Shown: positions 15,449 through 21,101 of the stretch, one piece after another
Position numbering within the stretch: the first letter of the stretch is position 1
Layout of the letters: each line of letters begins with the position of its first letter
Origin: an uncultured Propionibacteriaceae bacterium
Lineage (GTDB): Bacteria > Actinomycetota > Actinomycetes > Propionibacteriales > Propionibacteriaceae
DNA length: 21,101 bases
Reading direction: 5' to 3'
Assembly (NCBI GenBank): GCA_945875065.1
Contig: CAMCJC010000007.1
Span: forward strand, 1 to 21,101
Notes under the pieces: generated by a model
Seen by the model: the letters and a program-made list of their open reading frames with translations, nothing else
Told to the model about the DNA's origin: nothing
Database searches by the model: none
Program-made: the position numbers and the translations under genes

Positions 15449-16438
15449 TCACAGCCCCAGCTCGGCTTCCCGCTGCGGGCGGCCGAGCTGGGAAAGGCAC
15501 TCGGAGAGCACCTTCATCACCTCGAGCGTGTCGCACAGCGGCATCGTCTCGGACTGCGTCGCACCCGCGCGGAGGCAGTCGTTGACCTCGACGATCTCGT
15601 GCACATACCCGCGCCCCATCGGCTTGGCCTCGATCACCCGTGGCAGCACGCCGGCGCGGTGGACGGAGATCGTCGTCGGGTGATGGAAGCGCGGCTGGAT
15701 CTCGATCCAGCCCTTCGTCGCGTGGACCGTCAGGCGGCCGGCGCCGTGGACGTCGAAGCCGCACGTCAGGGCCGCAGTCGCGCCGCTGGCGTAGCCGATA
15801 CTCATCGACGCCTGCGACTCGACGCCATTCGGTGCGTACCGGCCGACGCAGTGGACGGACCGCGACGTGCCTAGGAAAGCCTGCGCCAGCGAGACCAGGT
15901 AGACGCCGAGGTCGAGGACAGCGCCGCCGCCCAGCTCCGGCGACCACAGCCGGTCGGTCGGGTCGTAGTCGCGGTAGGCGCACAGGTCGCCCGAGACGCC
16001 CAGGACATCGCCGATCCGGCCCCACGCCACCACCTCGCGGGCGGCGGCGACGGCGGGCAGGAACCTAGTCCACATCGCCTCCATCACGAACACCCCCGCT
16101 TTCTCGGCCGCTGCCACGACCTCCTGCGCACCGGCGTAGGTCGCGGTGAAGGCCTTCTCGACGAGCACCGCCTTGCCCGCCGCGATCGCCGCGAGCGCGA
16201 CGTCGCGGTGCTGCGGGTGTGTGTTGGCGACGTAGACGACGTCGATGTCGCTTTCGAGCAGCTCCCGGTACGAACCGAACGCCTGGCCCACCTTGTGTTC
16301 GGCGGCAAATGCCTCGGCCCGTCTCGCGTCGCGGGCCGCAACCCCGACCAGCTCCGCCCCGGGGACGAACCTGAAGTCCCCGGCGAACTGTCCAGCCATG
16401 CGTCCAGCACCAACGATTCCCCAGCGAACAGTCTCCAT
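15449..16438 (-). CDS. Gfo/Idh/MocA-family NAD(P)-dependent oxidoreductase
   Basis: A 329-residue sugar or dihydrodiol dehydrogenase-like enzyme. The N-terminal Rossmann fold has GIVGAGRMAG at 7-16. VLVEKAF at 91-97 stands for the family EKP motif, with Lys95 kept but Pro replaced by Ala. The C-terminal domain begins near MEAMWTRFLP (119-128), typical of the trans-1,2-dihydrobenzene-1,2-diol dehydrogenase-like branch, and GGGAVLDLGVY at 170-180 supplies D176 and Y180. The substrate cannot be predicted. The start ATG 16438 has no SD but has TAACCT 6 nt upstream, so the message may be leaderless. It is divergent from the histidine kinase gene and convergent with ileS. No link to either pathway is evident. 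Confidence 0.93.
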   Translation of the reverse strand: METVRWGIVGAGRMAGQFAGDFRFVPGAELVGVAARDARRAEAFAAEHKVGQAFGSYRELLESDIDVVYVANTHPQHRDVALAAIAAGKAVLVEKAFTATYAGAQEVVAAAEKAGVFVMEAMWTRFLPAVAAAREVVAWGRIGDVLGVSGDLCAYRDYDPTDRLWSPELGGGAVLDLGVYLVSLAQAFLGTSRSVHCVGRYAPNGVESQASMSIGYASGATAALTCGFDVHGAGRLTVHATKGWIEIQPRFHHPTTISVHRAGVLPRVIEAKPMGRGYVHEIVEVNDCLRAGATQSETMPLCDTLEVMKVLSECLSQLGRPQREAELGL

Positions 16439-16444
16439 AAACCA

Positions 16445-16450
16445 AGGTTA
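16445..16450 (-). promoter_or_regulatory. -10 element of a leaderless oxidoreductase message
   Basis: TAACCT on the - strand ends 6 nt before ATG 16438, and there is no SD. This is the same arrangement as at 12089-12094. Confidence 0.45.
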
Positions 16451-16512
16451 CTCGCGTAGGCGTCGGCCGAAGGGCCATCTGGGGCATAGGCCCAGACGTG
16501 TCGGACGCATGT

Positions 16513-16518
16513 AAGAAT
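16513..16518 (+). promoter_or_regulatory. Putative extended -10 of the two-component operon
   Basis: TGT precedes AAGAAT (16513-16518), which ends 8 nt before ATG 16527. There is no clear SD, so this message may also be leaderless or have a very short leader. Confidence 0.3.
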
Positions 16519-16526
16519 GCAATGCG

Positions 16527-18362
16527 ATGTTGGAACAGATTTCAGGCAAGGCCGCACGACGGCTCATCCACCTCGGCGTGGCCGTCGCGGTGCTGCTGCA
16601 GCTCGGCGCGTCCGCGCTGGCCTGGCACGCCGCCGCCAGCTGGCACGACGTCCTCACGACGGTTGCCACCCTGATCTCCGGCCTGACGACGATCGGCCTA
16701 GCCAGCTGGGCGATGGCGGCTCAGATCAGCGAGACCACCGACGTGGCCGCCGATGAGCTGCGACGCCAGATCGAGAAACAGCGCACTGAGATGCTGGAGC
16801 AGACACGGCGCGAGAACATCCGGCAGGTCCACGACACCCTCCTTCACCTGTTCCAACAGATCGCGAGCGGCCGCGGGAAACTGACCCGCAAGGAGGTCAA
16901 AAAGCTGACGCACGCGTCGAGGGCCGGCATCGGCGACGGCGCCAACAAGGACCCCGACTCCTCGCCCCTGGTCGCGAGCTTGGAGCACAACCTCAGGCAG
17001 GCCCGTTGCCCGGTAAAGCTGAAGGTCCACGACCGGGGCGCTCTGCCTGGCCGTGTTACTCGGGTCATGTCAGAGGCGGCACGCGAGGCGGCCCGCAACG
17101 TCGCCCGCCACGTCCCCGGCGCCACCGCGCACGTGAAGGCGGTCTCGTCGCCGGAAGGCTGCACGATCGTCATCTCAGACTGGGGGCCCGGCTTCGACCC
17201 GCAGGAGGTTTCCCGGGCGCGCATGGGCATCCGGGACGGCATCCGCGGCCGTATGGCGGAGATCGGCGGGACCGCGGAGGTCGTCTCGGATGTCAGCGGT
17301 ACACAGGTCACACTCACGTGGAAGCCGATCCCACACGCCGTCCGCTTCGGGCCGGTGGGCCGCCGCTACCTGTCGTTCACGCCGATCCCGGCGGTGGCGG
17401 CGTCGATGGTCAGCCTCGCGGTGTGCACGCCGGGGCTCCTGTCAGTGATTGGCTGGATCCTATTGGCCGTCACGGGCGCCCTGCTGCTGGTCATCAGCCG
17501 CATCCTGCAGCGCCGCGGCCTGCGCGTGCGGGAGGCGACCGTTGCCGTCGTGTGGGCCGTGCTCATGCTGATCGGGAACCACGTCGGGACTGCGTTCTCG
17601 CCAATCTGCCAGCTGTGGACCGTCCCAATAGTCGGTGCGCTGCTAGTGCTGGCGACGCCCGGCCGTGAGTGGCGCGCCGCCCTCGCCATGACGTCGGGGG
17701 TGCTCCTGACGGCGGCGCTCGGGTCGTTCGGGCTGCTCGGCGGGCCGCAGTCCCCACTGGGGCAGGGGTCGCTGATGCCGCTCCTCGTGTCGTCGTTCAT
17801 CGCGATGGGGCTGGTCATGGTCATCTCAGTCCTCGCACAGCGCGCCCACAAGACCGAGAAGCAACGCACCGACGCGCTCGTCGCCGAGGAGCTACACGTC
17901 GCCCGCGTGCGTGAGCAACAGCGATGGCTCGCCGAGCTAGAGCGGATTTGCGGGCCGCTGTTCTCGCGCCTCCACACCGGCGCCGCCGACCCCGAAGACC
18001 TCCAGGTCCGCTCAGAGGCGCGTCACGTCGAGTCGCAGCTCCGCGACGCCCTCCGCATGTGGCCGGATGGCATGAAGCTCGCGTCGGCACTGGACAGGCT
18101 GCGTCGATCCGGCTGGGGATGCATGCTCGACATCGAACAAATCGAGTCGGAGGAGGCCATCCGGTTGGCCGACACACTCGGCCGCCTCGAAGGTCCAGAA
18201 GATGGACAACACCTAACAATCACGCGCCGACAGGGGGTTTTGATGGCGACGGTGGCTGAACCGGGACTAACGGAAAGCCAGCGAGCCTTGCTCATAGGTG
18301 CCAGAATCTTGCTTACTGATCCAGATTTCACCCAGTTTGTCTGTGAGGAGGAGCGGCCGTGA
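16527..18362 (+). CDS. Sensor histidine kinase of unusual layout (DesK/NarL class)
   Basis: A 611-residue membrane kinase paired with the next gene. Two N-terminal helices (about 14-65) lead into a coiled coil and a DesK-type dimerisation box, RQVHDTLLHLFQ, with phospho-acceptor H102-D103. The ATPase domain has the N box EAAREAARNVARH (N191), the G1 box SDWGPGFDP (217-225) and the G2 box MGIRDGIRGRMAEIGG (233-248). Unusually this core is followed, not preceded, by the main membrane region (about five helices, 287-437). A second cytoplasmic part then follows (about 440-611) with a coiled coil (EELHVARVREQQRWLAELERI) and a segment that looks like a second, worn kinase dimerisation region. The signal is unknown. 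The stop overlaps the regulator start (GTGA). ATG 16527 is the first start and suits TM1. Confidence 0.9.
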   Translation: MLEQISGKAARRLIHLGVAVAVLLQLGASALAWHAAASWHDVLTTVATLISGLTTIGLASWAMAAQISETTDVAADELRRQIEKQRTEMLEQTRRENIRQVHDTLLHLFQQIASGRGKLTRKEVKKLTHASRAGIGDGANKDPDSSPLVASLEHNLRQARCPVKLKVHDRGALPGRVTRVMSEAAREAARNVARHVPGATAHVKAVSSPEGCTIVISDWGPGFDPQEVSRARMGIRDGIRGRMAEIGGTAEVVSDVSGTQVTLTWKPIPHAVRFGPVGRRYLSFTPIPAVAASMVSLAVCTPGLLSVIGWILLAVTGALLLVISRILQRRGLRVREATVAVVWAVLMLIGNHVGTAFSPICQLWTVPIVGALLVLATPGREWRAALAMTSGVLLTAALGSFGLLGGPQSPLGQGSLMPLLVSSFIAMGLVMVISVLAQRAHKTEKQRTDALVAEELHVARVREQQRWLAELERICGPLFSRLHTGAADPEDLQVRSEARHVESQLRDALRMWPDGMKLASALDRLRRSGWGCMLDIEQIESEEAIRLADTLGRLEGPEDGQHLTITRRQGVLMATVAEPGLTESQRALLIGARILLTDPDFTQFVCEEERP

Positions 18363-19021
18363 CGATTCGAGTGGCTGTTCTCGACGACCACGAGTTCATC
18401 TGCCGCGCCGTAACGGCGCTAGGCAACGACCACCCGGAGCTGGACGTGGAGTACTCCAGCACCGAACCAACTACCTTTGAGGAATGGTGCCTCGCGAACC
18501 GGCCGGACGTCGCGATGGTCGACTTGATGCTCCACGGCGAACTAGCCGGGCATCGCACGATTGCCCGTCTTAGCGCCGAGGGCATCTCCTGCTTGGCGTT
18601 CACCGCCGACCACCGGCGCGTCCCGATCAGCTTGGCCATGCAGGCCGGTGCCCGCGGGCTCGCGCTGAAGGATGAGTCACCGGATAAGCACTTCGAGACG
18701 CTCGTCGAGATTCACGAGACTGGCTGGTCGCCGTCGTCGGCGATGGCTGCGGCGCTGATCGAGGAGGCCGGCGACCTCCCGGCTCTGTCCGCGCACGAGT
18801 TGCGCTGCCTGCGCCTCGCGTCCGAGGGCGTCCCGATCAAGGCGATCGGCCGCCAGTTCGAGCCGGCGATCTCGCTCAGCACCGTCAAGACGTACCTGGC
18901 CCGGGCCTACGAGAAGTACAACGCCGTCGGCCGCCCCGTCGGCAATACCACGGCCGCCGCCACACAGACGTGGGAGGACGGCTGGTTCGACCTCAACGGC
19001 GAGTCCCGCTCCAGGTCGTAG
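18359..19021 (+). CDS. LuxR/NarL-type response regulator
   Basis: A 220-residue regulator co-translated with the kinase by a 4-nt GTGA overlap at 18359-18362. The receiver domain has acidic D9-D10, phospho-acceptor D55 (MVDLML), T82 and K104 (ALKDE), all intact. The C-terminal LuxR helix-turn-helix covers about 143-188 (LSAHELRCLRLASEGVPIKAIG, then STVKTYLARAYEKY). A Trp/Asp-containing tail of about 30 residues follows. It most likely binds DNA when phosphorylated by the adjacent kinase; the target genes are unknown. Upstream AGGAG within the kinase 3' end serves as its ribosome site. Confidence 0.94.
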   Translation: MTIRVAVLDDHEFICRAVTALGNDHPELDVEYSSTEPTTFEEWCLANRPDVAMVDLMLHGELAGHRTIARLSAEGISCLAFTADHRRVPISLAMQAGARGLALKDESPDKHFETLVEIHETGWSPSSAMAAALIEEAGDLPALSAHELRCLRLASEGVPIKAIGRQFEPAISLSTVKTYLARAYEKYNAVGRPVGNTTAAATQTWEDGWFDLNGESRSRS

Positions 19022-19034
19022 ACAAGCGACGCAC

Positions 19035-19070
19035 CGGCCGCGCCCTTCTGGTCTTTCAGGGGCGCGGCCG
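19035..19070 (+). terminator. Terminator behind the two-component operon
   Basis: A perfect 11-bp stem (CGGCCGCGCCC at 19035-19045, GGGCGCGGCCG at 19060-19070) with a 14-nt loop, followed by CGGTTT. It starts 13 nt after the regulator stop. The U-run is short, as is usual in high-GC actinobacteria. Confidence 0.75.
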
Positions 19071-19124
19071 CGGTTTAACCGGCCCAGGTCGTGACCGGAC
19101 GCGAGCACCGTCGCACGACTCCGG

Positions 19125-19130
19125 TACCCT
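19125..19130 (+). promoter_or_regulatory. Putative -10 of lysC
   Basis: TACCCT fits TANNNT and would give a leader of about 18 nt that starts within the CCTCCT/AGGAGG hairpin region. No -35 is recognisable. Confidence 0.3.
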
Positions 19131-19131
19131 T

Positions 19132-19150
19132 CCTCCTGGTTGCAAGGAGG
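19132..19150 (+). promoter_or_regulatory. Hairpin covering the lysC ribosome site
   Basis: CCTCCT (19132-19137) and AGGAGG (19145-19150) form a 6-bp stem with a 7-nt loop; the right arm is the lysC Shine-Dalgarno. If both arms are transcribed, the hairpin would lower initiation at GTG 19155. No lysine riboswitch is present. Confidence 0.4.
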
Positions 19151-19154
19151 GATT

Positions 19155-20429
19155 GTGGGACGCATCGTCCAAAAGTTCGGCGGGTCGTCGGTCGCCGACG
19201 CGGAATCGATCAAGCGGGTCGCGCGCCGCATCGCTCGCACGCGGGCTGACGGGCACGAGATCATCATCGTCATCTCCGCGATGGGTGACACCACCGACGA
19301 GTTGATGGACCTGGCGCTGAAGGTGAGCCCACGGCCGCAGTCACGAGAACTGGACATGCTGCTGACCACCGGCGAGCGACAGTCGGCCGCCCTGCTGGCG
19401 ATGGCGCTCGCGGACCTCGGCGTCGACGCCGTTAGCTACACCGGGTCGCAGGCGGGCATCCTCACCACCCCAACCCACGGCAACGCCCGCATTATCGACA
19501 TCACGCCCGGCCGCGTCGTCCGCTCCCTGGATGAGGGCAGCGTCGTCATCGTCGCCGGGTTCCAGGGGGTCGCGCAGTCGACGAAGGACGTCACGACCCT
19601 CGGGCGCGGTGCCTCCGATACCACGGCCGTCGCGCTGGCCGCCGCGCTCGGCGCGGACCACTGCGAGATTTACACCGATGTCGACGGCGTCTACACCGCC
19701 GACCCGCGGATCGTTCCGAGCGCGCGTCGCATCGCGAAGATCGGCTACGGGGAGATGATGGAACTCGCGGCGGCGGGGGCCAAGGTTTTGCACCTTCGGT
19801 GTGTGGAATACGCGAGGCGGGAGAAAGTACGCGTCCACGTCCGCTCCTCGTTCAGCGACAAACCCGGCACCTGGGTCGTACCGCAGGAAGAACTCACAAA
19901 GGAAGCCACCATGGAAGAGGCCATCATCACCGGTGTCGCGCAGGACCGCGGCGACGCGAAGATCACGATCATCGGCGTCCCCGATCAGGTCGGCGAGGCG
20001 GCCGCGATCTTCCAGGCGATCTCCGAGGCCGGCATCAATATCGACATGATCGTGCAGAACGTGTCGCGGCTATCCGATGTCAGCACCGACATCTCCTTCA
20101 CCTTGCCGATGGACGACGGCCAGCGCGCCCTTGAGGCGCTGGAGGCAATCCGGTCACAGATCGGGTTCAAGGAGATCCTGTATGACGACCAGATCGGCAA
20201 GATCTCGATCGTCGGCGTCGGCATGCGTTCGCATCCGGGTGTCACGGCGACGTTCTTCAAGGCGCTCGCGGAACAGGACGTCAACCTGCAGATGATCTCC
20301 ACCTCGGAGATCCGCATCTCGGTGGTCGTCGGCTCCGACGATGTCGACCGGGCCGGCAGGGCGGCCCACGCGGCCGTCGGCCTAGACGCCGACGACCCCG
20401 CCCTCGTCTACGCCGGCCCCGGCCGGTGA
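19155..20429 (+). CDS. lysC: Aspartokinase (alpha/beta type)
   Basis: Phosphorylates aspartate with ATP, the first step to lysine, threonine, methionine and diaminopimelate for the cell wall. It has 424 residues, close to the usual 421. The N-terminal kinase domain has the signature KFGGSSV at 7-13, TTGERQSAAL, and a GRGASDTTA active-site loop. Two ACT domains at the C-terminus (from about 265) bind feedback inhibitors; QNVSRLSDVSTDISFTLP is the conserved effector-site strand. GTG 19155 was chosen because AAGGAGG lies just upstream and the protein then begins at the family start; a TTG at 19140 would overlap that ribosome site. In many actinobacteria lysC is followed by asd, but here the next gene faces the other way. 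An internal start for a separate beta subunit is listed below. Confidence 0.97.
   Translation: MGRIVQKFGGSSVADAESIKRVARRIARTRADGHEIIIVISAMGDTTDELMDLALKVSPRPQSRELDMLLTTGERQSAALLAMALADLGVDAVSYTGSQAGILTTPTHGNARIIDITPGRVVRSLDEGSVVIVAGFQGVAQSTKDVTTLGRGASDTTAVALAAALGADHCEIYTDVDGVYTADPRIVPSARRIAKIGYGEMMELAAAGAKVLHLRCVEYARREKVRVHVRSSFSDKPGTWVVPQEELTKEATMEEAIITGVAQDRGDAKITIIGVPDQVGEAAAIFQAISEAGINIDMIVQNVSRLSDVSTDISFTLPMDDGQRALEALEAIRSQIGFKEILYDDQIGKISIVGVGMRSHPGVTATFFKALAEQDVNLQMISTSEIRISVVVGSDDVDRAGRAAHAAVGLDADDPALVYAGPGR
19911..20429 (+). CDS. lysC: Probable internal start: aspartokinase beta (regulatory) subunit
   Basis: In frame within lysC, ATG 19911 is preceded by AAAGGAAG (19898-19905) with a 5-nt spacer. 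The product, starting MEEAIITGVAQDRGD, would be 172 residues and contain just the two ACT domains. Corynebacterium and Bacillus aspartokinases are known to be made as an alpha2-beta2 enzyme from such an internal start. Production of the short form here is inferred from this site alone. Confidence 0.6.
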   Translation: MEEAIITGVAQDRGDAKITIIGVPDQVGEAAAIFQAISEAGINIDMIVQNVSRLSDVSTDISFTLPMDDGQRALEALEAIRSQIGFKEILYDDQIGKISIVGVGMRSHPGVTATFFKALAEQDVNLQMISTSEIRISVVVGSDDVDRAGRAAHAAVGLDADDPALVYAGPGR

Positions 20430-20436
20430 TAGGCGT

Positions 20437-20459
20437 CGGGCCCGGGGCTCCCGGGCCCG
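20437..20459. terminator. Bidirectional hairpin between lysC and the DUF853 gene
   Basis: A perfect 10-bp palindrome (CGGGCCCGGG, loop GCT, CCCGGGCCCG) lies between two convergent genes, 8 nt after the lysC stop and 10 nt from the other gene's stop. There is no U-tract; U-less hairpins are common as terminators in high-GC bacteria. Confidence 0.7.
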
Positions 20460-20469
20460 CACGGCTGCC

Positions 20470-21101
20470 CTAGCGGCGACGCCCCGTGCCGAACAGGCCT
20501 CGGATGATTTCGCGAGTGGCGGTGCGGACCGCCTGCATCAGGCCGCGACGCGCGACCTGACCGACCGCCTTGCCCGCCTCCCGGGCGACCGACGTTCCCA
20601 GGCTCGCCTCCGAGCGAGTGCTCCGTGTCGTCGGCTTGGAGTCCTTAGCCGCTGCCGCCTCGGCCTGCTCAGCCTCGGCCGCCTTGGCGCCTTCTTCCAG
20701 CTTGCGGGTGAGCATCTCGTAGGCGGAGTCGCGGTCGACGGCAGTGCCGTAGCGCGGCATCAGTGGCGACGCGGTCACCGCCACCTGGAGCTGCTCGGTC
20801 GGCGTCGGGTCCATCAGGGTCTCCGGCGCCCACAGGCGGGTCCACGCGACCGGCGTAGGTGCCCCCTTCGGGTTCATCACCGTGATAATCGCCTCGCCGA
20901 TGCCGAGGCTCTGCAGGACCTCCTCAAGGTCGTAGCCGGACTTCGGGTACGTCGAGACGGTCTGTTTGAGGGCCTTGGCATCGTTCGGGGTGTGCGCGCG
21001 GAGCTGGTGCTGCACCCGCGAGCCGAGCTGCGCCAGCACGTCCTCGGGCACGTCCTTCGGCGTTTGTGTGACGAAGAAGACGCCGACGCCCTTGGAGCGG
21101 A
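20470..21101 (-). CDS. HerA-like NTPase, DUF853 family, C-terminal part
   Basis: Only the last 210 or so residues are in the window; the frame stays open to the right edge, and an ATG at 21051 is internal, not the start. Reading in from the edge, RSKGVGVFFVTQTPKDVPEDVLAQLG is typical of the DUF853 ATPase core (helicase HerA-like C-terminal domain), here in two pieces: RSKGVGVFFVTQTP, then KDVPEDVLAQLG. It is followed by SRVQHQLRAHTPNDAKALK, the arginine-finger and sensor region, and PVAWTRLWAPE. The last 70 residues are a charged Ala/Glu coiled segment and a basic tail ending GTGRRR. The P-loop would lie outside the window. These enzymes are related to DNA-translocating HerA/FtsK motors, but their cellular role is not established. 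The gene converges on lysC. Confidence 0.88.
   Translation of the reverse strand, partial: RSKGVGVFFVTQTPKDVPEDVLAQLGSRVQHQLRAHTPNDAKALKQTVSTYPKSGYDLEEVLQSLGIGEAIITVMNPKGAPTPVAWTRLWAPETLMDPTPTEQLQVAVTASPLMPRYGTAVDRDSAYEMLTRKLEEGAKAAEAEQAEAAAAKDSKPTTRSTRSEASLGTSVAREAGKAVGQVARRGLMQAVRTATREIIRGLFGTGRRR

Noticed and set aside
19022..19154. Lysine riboswitch ahead of lysC
   Set aside because: The region is only 133 nt, most of it the previous operon's terminator, and has none of the conserved multi-stem L-box core.

Overview
The window looks like chromosome from a high-GC Gram-positive actinobacterium. Supporting signs are the GC-rich third codon positions, a type VII (ESX-like) secretion block with EccD- and EccC-type proteins, an ileS gene behind an actinobacterial translational T-box, and several start codons without a Shine-Dalgarno site but with a TANNNT hexamer 6-7 nt upstream (leaderless). 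The order or genus cannot be fixed from the sequence alone.

Region 1 (1-6303, + strand) is a tightly coupled type VII secretion operon. It holds a partial small protein with OCRE-like DP/TG repeats, an eccD-like gene broken by an apparent 1-nt frameshift, a MinD/ParA-like protein with a degenerate P-loop, and a full-length three-ATPase EccC. Each junction is a 1-4 nt stop/start overlap. Past a strong hairpin, and pointing back towards eccC, lies an FHA-domain protein (9481-10803, - strand) that probably belongs to the same secretion locus.

Region 2 (6312-9414) is wedged between eccC and the FHA gene. It is a 3.1-kb island with a 72-bp direct repeat at each edge (4 mismatches). Each repeat can fold into a 15-bp stem enclosing a smaller hairpin. 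The cargo is a two-gene, translationally coupled operon on the - strand: a DUF262 (GmrSD/ParB-like) protein with a degenerate HNH tail, followed by a complete HipA-type Ser/Thr kinase toxin. No HipB antitoxin and no recombinase are present. This is the most likely new system in the window: a DUF262-HipA defence or toxin cassette inserted into a secretion locus.

Region 3 (10963-16438) is metabolic and housekeeping. It contains a MalY/PatB-type C-S lyase (-), a class II T-box riboswitch with Ile specifier AUC and UGGU tRNA-end pairing, ileS (+), and a Gfo/Idh/MocA oxidoreductase (-) whose stop codon abuts that of ileS.

Region 4 (16527-19021, +) is a two-component pair: an oddly arranged DesK/NarL-type histidine kinase with its catalytic core near the N-terminus, coupled by a GTGA overlap to a LuxR-type response regulator, then a terminator.

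Region 5 (19155-21101) holds lysC (aspartokinase, +) with an SD-sequestering hairpin and a credible internal start for a beta subunit, then a perfect palindrome, then the C-terminal part of a HerA-like DUF853 NTPase (-) that runs off the window.

No rRNA, tRNA, CRISPR array, transposase or integrase was seen. No stretch above 300 bases lacks a gene; the longest gap, 12082-12322, is the malY promoter plus the ileS T-box.
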